This document shows, one piece after another, positions 33,097 to 45,704 of a DNA stretch of 64,000 bases. The notes below the pieces were generated by a model that had not been told where the DNA came from, did no database searches, and worked only from the letters and a program-made list of their open reading frames with translations. The DNA is from Bimuria novae-zelandiae CBS 107.79 (lineage: Eukaryota; Ascomycota; Dothideomycetes; Pleosporales; Didymosphaeriaceae), in the NCBI GenBank assembly GCA_010015655.1, contig ML976665.1, positions 657,736-721,735 of the forward strand, in the 5' to 3' direction. Each line of letters starts with the position of its first letter. Positions within the stretch are counted from its first letter, which is position 1. Position numbers and translations under genes: made by a program.

Positions 33097-34190
33097 ATGG
33101 CCACGATAGCTACTATAGTAAAGATCTTAATAGGAAGCGTAGCTTCTAGACTAACTATAAATACTATAATAGTATTAGATAACTAGGCTAATAAGATATA
33201 GTAGCTTAAGAAGTAGCTATTTAAGCTAATAGCTTATATCCTAACTACCATAACTATAGGAAGAATATTCTTTAAGGTTCTTATAATTTATAAAGGTAAA
33301 TAAAAGGGACTTAAGGCTTTTTTTTATAAATATAGAACTATATTACTGATATAATAAAGATACTTTTAAAACTTAGTAGTCTAAGATACTAGTAGCAGGC
33401 ATGCATATAAAGGGTAAGGTAGCTAAATAGCTTTAACCCCTTACTAAGGACTACGTAAAAAACAAAGATAATATCTTAGAATATAGTAATAAAATAAAAA
33501 AGGTGTTTAAGGACTAGACATCTTTTAAAGAACAAATCTAGATTATATTTAGAGAAGTTACCAAGAAATAATAAGCTAAACGTAAAATATAAAGGCTTAA
33601 ATAAATAAGATTAGCTAGTACGTATATAGCTAAGTTTAGACGCCTCTAAGCTAAGATTAATTAAGATAACGTCCTATTTTAGGCAGCCTACTATAACCGG
33701 CTAAAGGAAAATATTAAGGATAAGCTAACCTACTATAATAAAGTAGACAACCTAGAAGAACTTATAAAGCTAGCTATATAAATTAATAATAGACTACATA
33801 AATAATAGTTAGAAAAACAAGAAGGCAACCGGATTTAATCTAATATAAAAAGGAGCTAGAAACCATAAAAGGACTGTAATAAATATATTATAATAGCTAA
33901 TAAAGCTTAAGAATAGAAACTAAAGAAGTGGTAAAAGAGCCATAATAATAGACTATCTAACTAAGAAAGAAAAAGACGCTTTAATAAAAAAGTATACATA
34001 AAATATAGAAAACAAGGTCACCTCTAAAAAAAATATTTAAAAAATAATAACGGATAAAGTCAAAAAGCCTAAATTATTTAAGTAGTAATAGCTACGCTAT
34101 AGGCACTAACATCTATACTACTAAGGATAAATAAAGATAAAGTCTTTAATATAGAACTTAAGGTTCTAGAGATACTAGAAGAAATAGAAT
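33097..34190 (+). pseudogene. Gypsy gag remnant
   Basis: An ATG (ATGGCCACGATAGC) follows the 5' LTR by about 30 bp. The lysine-rich translation is interrupted by many in-frame stops. It continues after the Copia insertion at 39513-40080. Confidence 0.6.
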
Positions 34191-34383
34191 TGTCAGATTG
34201 GAGAGGTAATCTGATAAGATAAATTAAGGTATAAATTGTTGTGTCCGTTGTCTGTATTCCTGTAAGAATATAAGGCTCTTATATCCTTATGTCTTCCACT
34301 AATACGCTNNNNNNNNNNAAGGTCTCTTTGTGTAGGGTTGCGCCAGCTACCTTTGCTTGTGCAAAGGGCCATGTAATCGGACA
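34191..34383 (-). repeat. Copia 3' LTR containing an assembly gap
   Basis: Identical to the other LTR apart from four transitions in the first about 26 bases and the N run at 34309-34318. The other copy has 74 bases where the N run stands. Confidence 0.93.
34309..34318. other. Assembly gap (10 N)
   Basis: Placeholder Ns inside the Copia LTR. By comparison with 39251-39507 the missing sequence should be about 74 bp. Confidence 0.98.
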
Positions 34384-34724
34384 CACCCCCTTAGCTTGGG
34401 CTTATCCTTAAGCTGGACCTTCGTAGTTATCTATTATTCTAACTTAAAGGCCTTTATCCTCTGCTGGAGATCCTGCAAGGTAACCTTTTAATTAGTGATC
34501 TTGTCTAATATATCTTTAAGTCCCAGTTTATGCAGAAACTTGCTCTATTTGTTCACTAGCAGGGCCTTTATAAGTCTATTAGCGACCATGTCCTCTAAGC
34601 GTTGATAGTCCACCTTAATTGTCCCTAGTGCGACCTCTTGTCTTAGCTAATAATTATAGATATCTACATGACGGAGCTTAGTCTGCAACTTGGTAATTTC
34701 TTTAGTAATAAGTCGGATCGTTTA

Positions 34725-34976
34725 CTAATTATTATAATTAATTATAATAAGGGAATCGCTAAGGTTGATCTTTAGTTCCTTTAGTAATCGCGATATGAAT
34801 AAAGCCTCCTTGGCCACTTGCGATAGTGCTAGTAATTCGGCTTTAGTTATTAATATAGTGACTGTATCTTGCTTGTTTGCTTTCCAGGCGATCAGGCCAC
34901 TAAATAGCTTAATAATGTATCCTTGCGAGCTCTTGCGATCGAGTGTGTTATTAGCAAAGGATGCGTTACTTGCCAC
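34725..34976 (-). pseudogene. Copia RNase H fragment
   Basis: An 83-codon open stretch carries the Copia RNase H signature (LDRKSSQGYI...LIAWKANKQD, then AELLALSQVAKEALF). The catalytic-Asp region at the start reads FANNTLDRK, where Copia elements usually have FADxxxDRK, so one key Asp is Asn here (a G-to-A change). Confidence 0.85.
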
Positions 34977-37900
34977 TTCTAAAGTATCTACACCCCTAAG
35001 CTGAAGACCTAGTGATTTAGTGTTAGCAAGGTAAAGGAGAACTTAGTTAGTAGCCGCTTAGTGCTCTTTGCTTGGGTTAGACAGGAATCGTGATAATTAG
35101 GAGCTTACAAAGGCGATATCTGGTCGAGATGTGACTGCAGCATAAAGAATTAATCCGACTTTACGCTAGTATCTATTAATCTTACTCTTGCTAGCTAGTC
35201 CTGTCCTTAGGAGCAATTCGATTAGACCTATTAGGGTATTGTGGCGAATCTCATGGTGATTAATAAGGCGCGATATTTTATTAATATATAAAGCTTATAA
35301 AAGCTAGATCTTTCTGCTTAAGCGGTCCCTAATAATTTTAATTCCTAGAAACCACTGCAGGTCTTTGCCACCCGTAAGTGTAAATTTAGTACTTATTATT
35401 GCGAGAGCAGCTTCAGCAGCTTGCTTTTATAACTTGTTATACGCAATAATAATGTTATCTATATAAAAGAAGATAATAATACCGTCCTTAATAAGGCAGT
35501 ATAGCTCGTGGGGTACTGCTTTAAAGCTAATATCACGGAGTGTTAACGTGAACTCTCTTTACTAGAGTAGTGGAGATATGCGCAGTCCGTATAGTGCTTT
35601 ATGTAGTTTAAGGACTGTGCCTGCTCGCGAGTAGCCGCGAGGCATTCTTATATAGATTTCTTTATCTAGCTTCGCGTGGACAAACGCGTTAGTAACGTTG
35701 TGTTAGATAAGTTCTAGGTCAAAACGAGCTATAATTGCTATAAGCATGCAGAATAATCGTCCTATAAGTGTTATAGCGTAGGTTTCTTATAAGGTGAGGT
35801 GCTGCTATTAATTACCTTACACCACTAGCCTTGTCTTGCACTTCTATAATCGATAATGCTTATCAAACTTATAGGTATATACCTACATATAGTTAAGGAT
35901 TTAATAGCCTGCTACTTTTACTAGAGCGATTGCAACCTCACTCCAGGACTTTATTTCCTTATGGCTTTATAGATAGGAACGTTCTGCTTCCTTCCACATA
36001 TTATAGAGAGGGTGATCTTCGAGCTTACTTCGGCATGTGGGTGGCTCTAGAAGCACGCTTCAATATAGCTTCTTACCTAATATAATTATTCGTTAAAGCT
36101 GCGCCTTATTAAGAGCCTTACCTTTGTATTTGCCACTACTGCTGGCTTTAGTGCCTGCTATAAAGGCTGCGGCCTATAGGCTTGTTTGTAACTACCCTGT
36201 TTGCACTCTTTAGGGTGGTATAGCTTAATCGCCTCCTGCCATTAATTGTGCAAGGAGTGTCACTGGTAGCAGCGTTAAGGGAGGTGTTAGATATTCGTAC
36301 CTAACTTTCCTGCCTTGCCTATACTTAGGAGCTCCTTTAACCTCTTCCTCTGGCGCTTTACTAATTGTCTTATCCTTAAAGAAGGACTCAGTGGCATGCT
36401 CTTGTTAAGGTAAGGGAGGTAACTCTACTAATCGCACCTAGGCTACTATTTCTTCTAATGTGCTGTGTATAAGGTTTTCTATTAGGTCTTTAGTTTTGCC
36501 TAAGAACATAGTATCCTCGTCGAATATTACGTCGCGAGTACTAATTGTCTTTGCTAGAGAGGGAATCTATATTCTCTAGATATTTGTTAATTTATAGCTA
36601 ACAAGGTAGCCAATCTATGCCTTAGGGTTAAGCCTCTAAAGCCTGCTCTTGCCGCGTTTTGTATCGTCAGTCATCGCAAAAGCTTTGCAGCCATATACTT
36701 TTAGGTAAGCTTAATTAGGCTTCTTCGGTTGGGTAACAATGCCGTTCTAAAAATCTACTATCGTAAAGAACACTTTATATAGAGATCGCCATCGATTAGC
36801 GTAGTTTAGCGTTCGATTATACAAGTAGACTGCGGCTCGGGTGATCTTAGGCCATATCTGCTAAGGTAAGTTAGAGTTAAGTCGCATCGCGCGGGCTTTC
36901 TCCTTAATTACACCCCCTAAGCGTTTAGCTCCTCTATTTTATGCTTAAGTATTAGGTGCTAAAAACTTAATCTTAATACCTTACGCTAAGCACTACTTCT
37001 TAACGTCTACCTTAATAAAGAAGATCTTATTATTAGATTTAATTACTTTTACTATAATATTATATTATACTTCCATGAACCGCACAAAGGTGCTAAGTAA
37101 TTTAATAATTAACCGTGCTAGGTGGTTATCCTTAAAGTAGAAGTCCTATGCAAAGCTAGAGAATTAGTTAGTAATTAGCATTTAGCTCTTCTCTCTTGTT
37201 GAGCTATCTGCTTTATAGTCGTAAAAATCGATTGCGACTCGCTCGCCAGGACCTTCTGTTAGATCTCTAGCTTGCCGGCGTATTTGCCGTTTTAGTTTTA
37301 CTTTGCCGCAGGCATTACACTTAACTGTAGGGAGACCTTTAATTCTTACCCCCTTAGATTACTGCACGAGGTGTTCGAGGGCCTAAGGGCCTAAATAGCC
37401 TAATTATTAGTGCCAGGTCCACGCGTCTGCCTTCTGCAGTCTTTATTTAGTGCGTGTATTAGTCTTATAAGTGGCGTGCGTAGTATTAGTAGGAATACTA
37501 CCTACTAGCCTTATCTTATGTTCTAAGACCCACTATTTATGCAGCTCTTAGAGTTCTGCTAGCATAGTATTATCTCTTCTCTTTAGAGTCGTTAGGTCTA
37601 CTTTTATATCCCACCAAAGGCCTTGCCTCCGGAGTAATCAGAACGATACAAGATTGCAGAGTAGATTAGGGTAATAGGCTATATTATCTAGCTATATTAA
37701 TTAATTACTATTTGCACTCTATACGTTAAGATAGACGCTCCCGTATCCTTTAATCCATATTTATGTATTCCCTGCCCATATAAAGTCTCCTGGCGCCGGT
37801 GGACGGTATAAGACAAAGCGATCGATGTCGTTAAAGATATGACAAGTTGTGCCTGAATCGAGTATGGCTAAGCGTCGTAATGGGTACGTGTTTAGGTTAG

Positions 37901-38819
37901 TGTAGAAAGATACGGCGTTAAAGCTCGCTAGGATTTTAGTAATCTTGCGTCTATCTAGTCATTTATTATTAGCCTTAGTAATTCGAGGTGGAGTAGGAGT
38001 GTGTAATTGTTTAATTTTAGGTGCCTGTAATTTAGCCTTTTTTATTCTTTTTAACTTCTCTTGGAAGTCAGTATCATGTTCTAGCCTAAGCTTGACTAGC
38101 TTTACTATAAGAGGGTTTAGTGTGAACCAGTCTAGCTGCTTGTCTAGAAAGGTATAGAAACAGTCTTAAAGACTATAGCGTAGTTTACAAGCAGGGTAGT
38201 AATTGCCACTAACTACTATTAGCTTAAGGCTCTAAGGCGACTACTTAGTTCTAGTACGTTAACTATTATTTCGTTATTTATAATTCCGAGGTCTTCCCCG
38301 ACTTTTAAATAATGCTGCTTTATCCACAAGAGAGGCGTCCCTGTCTGTGGCCTGGGTGGGTTCACCACCTTCAGCGAGAGATGACCCTACAGCAGCAAAA
38401 GCGCCCTTTTATTTGCCCTTAGTCAGGTGCTGTAGGATTATGTGGTCTTAGAAGAGTTTTATTGTGTGCTTCCGTAAGACAGCTGCATCCTTGCTTCTAT
38501 ATTGCTAGAAGGTCATTACCTACATAGGTGCGACATGGATAACTGCCTTCATAAAGTCTTCTTTCACTAAGTCTAGCCTTTAAAGTTCTAGAACCTAATT
38601 AGTCTCTGCTTCTGTGGCTGCGTGATCGTACTTAGAGAGCCATATAGCCTATAATCTGGCTGTTCTTATTAGCTTAAGCGCTTCTTAATACCTTATTCTT
38701 GATTGTCTGTATTCGTGTTAATAGTTAACCCTAATTATAATTGTAAGGTTGTTTATCTATTGCTTAATTGTTTCTCTAAGAATGTAGTAGTTGTTCTGGA
38801 GATGCGCGGAGATTGTTGA

Positions 38820-39200
38820 CTAGAAAAAGGTGACCACCTTATTAAGGTCTGCCTTTTCTTCTTGATAGGCTCGATCCATGACCTTATAGATCTCGAGCTG
38901 TCCTTTGTAGTAGTCGCTATCGTCTTTGTATACTTTCGCGCCTGCCGGCGATAGATGAGATAGTAATATTAGTGCGTTGTTTAGGTTCGCATTCGTGTAG
39001 ACAGCGTTTAGCTGGTAGTTGCCTATTAACGGCGGTATTGGCATGGCGGGTTTCTGCTTTAGTTCATCTATCAGCGCTGGGTCGATAATGTTCCAGACCT
39101 TGAGGAATTGGCATCTTGTTTTAAGCTGTCTTAGCCATAGTGTGTAATTCGTGTAGTTGGTCAGGATCACTGTGGGATCTCTAAGGGTTAATAGGGCCAT
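38820..39200 (-). pseudogene. Copia gag N-terminal fragment
   Basis: A 126-codon open frame begins with an ATG 50 bp inside the 5' LTR. It resembles Copia gag N-termini (TNYTLWLRQLKTR, VWNIIDP). It is the least mutated coding stretch in the island, and the downstream frame is broken. Confidence 0.75.
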
Positions 39201-39250
39201 TGCGATTGGCTTGATAAGGTAGTATTAGTTAAGGCAGTAAGACTCTTAAT

Positions 39251-39507
39251 TATTAGATTAGAGAGGTAATCTAATAAGATAAATTAAGGTATAAATTGTT
39301 GTGTCCGTTGTCTGTATTCCTGTAAGAATATAAGGCTCTTATATCCTTATGTCTTCCACTAATACGCTAATCTATTTCCGTTGATTAAGGAGAGTTGCCC
39401 TTTGTTCCGCCCGGAATTGTGCGAATGAACCAGACTGCTGGCAAGGTCTCTTTGTGTAGGGTTGCGCCAGCTACCTTTGCTTGTGCAAAGGGCCATGTAA
39501 TCGGACA
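39251..39507 (-). repeat. Copia 5' LTR (complete)
   Basis: 257 bp, starting TGTCCGATTACATGG on the minus strand. It serves as the reference for the gap in the other LTR. Confidence 0.93.
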
Positions 39508-40410
39508 AGAATAAAGGATAGTATAAGCGTACAAGGTCTTTCTCTAACTAGCAGAAGGAAACTGCTAGGTATATAATAGCTAAATACATACACCTTAGGA
39601 TTGCACGCAAAAAATCGAGCTTAAGGGGCTAAGGGCTACTTTAACCTATAAAATTACTATAAAGTATTAAGGAAGTACGCTAGTACTAAGATAGTAAATT
39701 AAAATTTAAAAATAATATAAGTAGGTAGCCTAGTTCCTTTAAAATAAAGAAAATTACTAACTACACGAAATAAAGAAGGAATTAGTAGTAGTATTACTAA
39801 AAGGCCCTAATTATCAGTGTGTTAATAATTATAAACTAATAATAACTTACTATAAATATTTCGCCGATAAATAGTTACGACACTATAAGGAACTAGGATA
39901 GTAAAAGTGCTTTAATAATAAGTGCTAAATACACGAAGTATATAAAAAAGCTACGGATTAGTACCCTAAAGGCATAAACGCAGGAGCAACGATAATTATA
40001 GGAAACTAATTAATAAAGGGTATAAGTCCTAAGCACCTATAATAAATATGATAGCTAGACTATAATAGGGATTACCTAGCACACCTATCAGTGATGTTCA
40101 CGGATGGATTGGATATCCATCCATGCAAAATCCACAAAATCCATGGAAATCTAATCCATCCGTTTTAAGCTTATTATGTTCCACTATTGGACGCTACAGA
40201 TGTCGCAAAAGCTTATTCTAGCGTTTAGTATTAAGTATATCCATCTTAATAGCTATTTTAGTATTAAGAATCGTTACTTTAGCCACGCAGGCGCTCGAAC
40301 TAGATAACATATTAACACCTTATTAACGATATAGTAGAAATAGATTAATAAAGTGCCTTAGTATTTTAATATAGGAGAAAAGAGCACTATAAAAAACAGC
40401 GCGTAAAGTT

Positions 40411-40614
40411 CTAGTCTAATATCTCCTTATCTATATTATCTAATTCGTCTAAGTTCTCTATAGAGTTATTACTAATCTTGATTAATCCTGCCCTCTCCCA
40501 TGAAGCCATACACTCGTGATGCCCTATAATATTGTTACTAAGACAATTACGGGGCTTTATAATAAGGTTACCTGCGCCGCTAAAAGCTCTCTCAGGTCCA
40601 TCGCTCATAGGCAT
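40411..40614 (-). pseudogene. hAT transposase C-terminal (hATC) fragment
   Basis: A 67-codon open stretch with PMSDGPERAFSGAGN and HECMASWERAGLIK, the dimerisation block of hAT transposases. The rest of the transposase lies at about 43050-44950 and is broken by stops and by the Fot1 insertion. Confidence 0.88.
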
Positions 40615-41173
40615 AGCAGAAAGTACGTTAAGAGCTATCTAAAATACTCTTAGCTAGCGTCGTCGTTGCTTATCCTATTACCACCAAATAAAAAAAGAAA
40701 TATTAATAGCGAACTAAAAGAGCTTAAGGTACTTTGCTAACTCGTTGCCGTCTACCTATTATTTCTTATTTACCTTTACTTAACCTTTTTACGTAAAGGT
40801 CTCCTATCTTAAGAGCGCTTAAGCGGTCTTAGAAGAAGATAGGTCTATCTCCTATTAGTTAAGTGTTATTCTATCCTTATAATTATAGTTATACAGCTCT
40901 TCGATCTATCCTTGTGCGATACCTGGCCAAGTTAGATGCTCTATTGCCTATTGAGAACGGATGTAATCTATGCCCCAGGTAGGATCTAAGACGATTGCCA
41001 CCGTGTAGGCCGGAGACTCTATAAACAAGGTGTAGTACTTTGATGCCGTCTCCCAGCCTTTATAAAGACGCTATTTAAGCTAGATATCTCTATCCGTTCG
41101 TGCTTAAAGTTCTTGAGCTTTAAGGTCCGTTAGGAGATTATCTAGTAAAGTGTATAACTATTTAATATTACTA

Positions 41174-43020
41174 ACGTGGTTCACCACCGAGCGGGCCAAC
41201 CCCACCAAGCGGGCCAACTTTGCTAAATGCAGCCCACCTCTAGCTTATACTACAATGCCATCACAACATAACGCGCAATAACCTTATACTAAAAGCGCAC
41301 TATAGCTTACTATCTAAGCTATAATTAAAGATCGCGATAAGAATAAAAAACGCGTTATTATAGCCTTTAGCGTGCCTTAAATAATAGTATAATAACAACG
41401 CTAAGGAGCCCTCTCTCGACGCGATTACAAGCCTAACTTAAAGAAGCTAACTAAGCTAAAGGAGGAGGCTCTAGTCCAACGTATACTTAAGCTTAACTAG
41501 CGAGTAATAGGTGTAACAAGGGATATAGTCTAAGATATAGCTAATAATCTACTTGCTAAGCGCGGTAGATAGCCTATTAGTAAGTACTAGATAGACAGGC
41601 TTAAGACGCGTACGCTAGAAATCAAGCTTTAAAGGAGCTATTTATATAATTATTAGCAAGCCCTAAACGAAGATCTACGTATTATAACGCCCTAGTTCGA
41701 GCTAGTTACTAATACTAAGGCTAAGTATGGTATCGCTGATAACGACACGTACAACTTCGACAAGACAGGATTTATAATAGGGGTAATATAGGGTTAGATA
41801 GTCTTTACAGGCTCTAAGAAGCGAAGCAACCTAAAGAAGATTTAACTTAGTAACTATAAGTAGGTTACTAATATCTAAGGTGTTAGCGCTAAAGGCTAGA
41901 CTCTACCACCCTTTCTTATCTTCCCTAGTAAGGTTCTAATCACGTCCTAGTTCTACAATCTACCCCGAGACTAGGTTATTAAAGTCAGTCCTAATAGCTA
42001 GACGTTAAATAAGCTTAGCCTTACCTAGCTAAGGCACTTTAATACCTATACTAAGGCGCGTAGTTTGGGTGCACACTAGCTACTAATTATAGATAATTAC
42101 GAGAGCCACTGCTTACACGAATTCCATAAATACTATAAGGAACAGAAGATTATTATTCTTTATATGCCTCTACACTCATCATACCTCTTGTAGCCACTTG
42201 ATGTGGGTTGTTTTTCGCCTTTAAAGCGGGCGTATAGCAATGAGATTAGTAGCTTGGCATAGTACGGCACTAAGTAGATTAAGAAGGAAGCCTTTCTACT
42301 AGCCTTTAAAGTAGCTTTTAAAAAAGTAATAATAAAGGCGAATATCTGCGCAGACTTTAGAGGCGCTAGATTAGTCCTATATAACCTAGAGGCGGCGTTA
42401 TTAAGACTTAATATAGTTCTTTGTACGCTAACTCCACCTAACGCAAAGGACACCCTATAAGAATTAAAAACACTAAGTAACCTCCGCGAGATAGAGGCTT
42501 AGTTAACACTAGTTTATAAGCGTGTATAGAAGTATAAAGATTTACTAGTTTCTCCGCTTCTTAGAGCTGTTAAGCAGCTTAATAAAGGTGTTGCATTAAT
42601 AGGGCACGAAATAGTGTTAATATAATAAGAAATAGTAGGGCTTCGTAAGGCAGTAGAGATAGTAATAGAAGTAAAAAGTTAAAAGAGGAAGTGTATTTAG
42701 GCAGCTAAGACACTTATAGTAAAAGAGGTAGTTAATTTAATAGCTAAAAAGGATAGTAGTAGGCAAAAGGAGGGTGAAGAGTCTGCAAAGAGGGTGCGTG
42801 GGCAGAGGCGCTGCGGACGTTGCGGCGAAGCTGGCCACAACGCTCGCACCTGCGCAGTAGAAATTATAGATACATCTAATAGTAATAAGTCTAAATAGTA
42901 TTTCTATATTCTGCGAATTATAGTAAATTGTAGTAGTGTTGTAGGAGGCGCTTCGCAATAGACTGACTTTTAAAAAGTGGCCCGCTCGGTGGGGTTGGCC
43001 CGCTCGGTAGTGAACCACGT
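41174..43020 (+). mobile_element. Fot1/pogo-type transposon nested in the hAT element
   Basis: Inverted ends read ACGTGGTTCACCACCGAGCG at the left and ACGTGGTTCACTACCGAGCG reversed at the right. They are flanked by TA (41172-41173 and 43021-43022), giving 1847 bp. The plus-strand translation has the DDE block YNFDKTGFIIG near 41750, then LPPFLIFP, LLIIDNYESH and LYMPLHSSYLL*PLDVGCF, the order of Fot1 transposases. A C-terminal CCHC knuckle (CGRCGEAGHNARTC) lies near 42810-42855. Many in-frame stops occur, so it is inactive. Confidence 0.93.
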
Positions 43021-45704
43021 TATACTCTTAAGGATTATTATTATTATTACTAAGATAACCTTAGAGGCGCAAAGTAAGCTTGTTTAAAGGTTTAAAAAGC
43101 TTAAGATTCTCCTTTAAGTACTACCACTCGGCTATAGAAAGACAAAGATCTAGTTAATAGTAACTAATAGATTAACTTTACTAGCTGCCACTTTGCCACT
43201 GCGATCTAGTATTATTAAAAGACTATAATTTATCTTTATAAAAGTCGTTAAGCACCTCTTCAAGCACTACAGCTCGCTTAATTATTAGGTATATAGAATT
43301 CCAGCAGGTGGCGTTACTAAGTATTAACTATAAAGGTCTTATAAGGCCATCTAATTGCACCTATCTAGGATAAACTTCCTAAGTAGTAATAAACCTGGCG
43401 TTTCTTAAAGTATTTTTCCTAATCTATTTAATAATATTACGAAGCTTTCTAACAGTCCTATAAGCTTTATATTACTTAAAAAATGCCACCTCCTCTGCCT
43501 AAGTTAGGCCACTAACATTAGCTCCGAATATTAGCGCTTTCGCGACAAGGTTAAAGATATGCCCTATACACCTTATACGCTGCTACTTAGAGTTAAAGTT
43601 AAGCTAATTCTCCTTAAAAATCTCCTCTAAAGCGTCTATTACTATATTATTAGCTACAGCGTTATTAGAGGTAAGATATCCTACGCGGTCTTAAAGCCCC
43701 TAGTAGGAGATAACCCCCTATAGCAATGCCGCAATATTTCTACTAGTATAGGCATCTTTTATAGCTTTAAGAGTAAGGAGAAGGTTTCGTGAATTACTTT
43801 TCTTATTAAGAAACTATGCGACAACACTATTATACAACTTATTATTACTAGAAGTCTATAAGTCGAAGGCTAGGTGAATCTTCGTGATAGCTCGGTCCAG
43901 GTGGGCAGCAACCACATCCTTCGAACTTGCGTACTCCACGGAGATCCTACGCCTTATTGTATTGCGAGATAGGATTGCGCGAGGCATCTTTGTAGCTAAA
44001 TTAAGATACTAAAACACCTTACGGAGCTCCTTAGCATCTAGCTTAACGAAGGGGATCCTGCTCATAACAATATATCTAACTAAAAGTTAATAGAACTTAT
44101 TGACGTTAAAGGAAGACGCTATAGCATTAATAGTAGTTAAACTTTCTAGAGAAAATGTATTAAGCGCGAACTAATCTATCTTATCCTGCCCTATAAGGGG
44201 CCGACGATTTAGATTAAAGATCTTATATTTCTTAAGATAGCTAGTAACTGACCTACACCCCTTTCTTATATTAAGGATCTTCGCCTTGAAGCAGTCGATA
44301 TAGCACGGTTTATATAAGAAGAACTAAGTAAATGTCTTCTTATCTATGCTTTTAAGTAGGACGCCGTACTTCCAGATCTATAAGTTAAGCCTCCTTTTAG
44401 GATTGTATACCTTAGTGTAAGTGTTAAACGCCTAGTTATTAGTAAGGTTAACCTAAGAGTAATTAAAGCTTAATATCTTAATCTTGCAGCGTCTCGTGGC
44501 ATGTATAGAGTCTCTAGCTAATACTAATTAAATTAGGGTAGTATATTGCGAAGTTAATTCTGATGCCTCTAATTAAGAATTAAGCTAATTATTAACACTA
44601 GTATTTACAGTAACGGGGTCAGCAATAGAGCCACAAACATTATTAATAGATATACTAAGTAACTATAAGTTTATACCGTACGTACTGCTACTCTGCTGGC
44701 CACTTTAAGTTAATAGAACGGATAGTTGTGGGGAGCCTTGTGAGTCCGGCACTAACGCTACTTCTGGCGCCTAGACACGCTTACGGGTTTGCGACAACGC
44801 AGAATTTAACTTAATCTATTATTTTACCCCTTTAATAGGCGTCTTAATAGCCTCTAAAGCTTCTATAATTATTAGCGTAGGTAGGGAGACACTAGGTGGC
44901 TCTAGAGAGGTCCTTGTGCGTTGGTGCCGTAGGCGCTTACTATCTAACTAAAGGCGCATTTTAATAGATAATTAGATAACTAGCAAAGATAAGTCGCGGG
45001 ATTTAAGAAAATACTAAATAAAAGCAGCTTTAACCGTTTTAAAGCTATTAAATAGGTGTTGTAGAAGTTTTGTCGAACTAGGTAAGGTTAAATTTAGATA
45101 TTACGATTTTTTGGGTCGCTTGCCTTAACAAGCCACAGGAAAACTATTAGACGACGAAACTACTAATTTAATACCTTAATTAGGTCTAGACAACGCCTAA
45201 TTAGGTATAGAACAATCTACGTGGATGGATTGGATTTCCATGGGCTGTTTGGATTGGATGGATATGGATGGATTTGTAACAGGAACAATCGCTCGTCGAC
45301 ACGAGAACCCTTGACTAGTCAAGACAGGATTCGAGATCATCCGAAAACCGACACTCATCCGTATCGGACCAATTTCGGATCTATCAGACCGATGGGGAAC
45401 TACGAATCCGATTCGGACCTATTTCGGATCCATCAGACCGACGGTCAACCTATGGCAGTTATGTGCTAGCTAGCCATCTGGGAAGAGGTGTATTTAGAGG
45501 AGCTTGGGGCCTTTGTAGTTCAGTACCTTTTCCGTATCCTTTCGTACCAGGCCTATAGGCACTTAATTCATTCGAGGCTACATTCTTATACACGCACTCC
45601 CACATGCCTCTGCTAGGAGATACGCCAACATCGATCCTTTGAGTGACCTGCGCCGATACAGGATTCGTTAATCCAATCCATCCATGGACATCACTGACAC
45701 CTAT

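Larger units (their letters stand above)
34191..39507 (-). mobile_element. Copia LTR retrotransposon inserted in the Gypsy gag
   Basis: 5317 bp bounded by a perfect 5-bp target duplication AGAAT (34186-34190 and 39508-39512). On the minus strand the 5' LTR is 39251-39507 and the 3' LTR is 34191-34383. Gag lies next to the 5' LTR (38820-39200), and RNase H lies next to the 3' LTR (34725-34976), the Copia order. The interior is degraded but much less AT-rich than the surrounding Gypsy. The 3' LTR contains a 10-N assembly gap. Confidence 0.92.
40089..45696 (-). mobile_element. hAT DNA transposon inserted in the Gypsy element
   Basis: A perfect 8-bp target duplication ACACCTAT (40081-40088 and 45697-45704) flanks inverted ends that begin CAGTGATGT(T/C)CA(C/T)GGATG. 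Subterminal GGATGGATTGGAT motifs recur at both ends. Minus-strand remnants include SSKDVVAAHLDRAITKIHLAFDLWTS-like sequence near 43860-43960 and the C-terminal hATC domain at 40411-40614. The element is interrupted by a pogo element at 41174-43020. Confidence 0.93.

Noticed and set aside
45221..45300. GGATGGATTGGAT repeats considered as telomere-like or satellite sequence
   Set aside because: They match the subterminal motifs of the enclosing hAT element and occur only at its ends.
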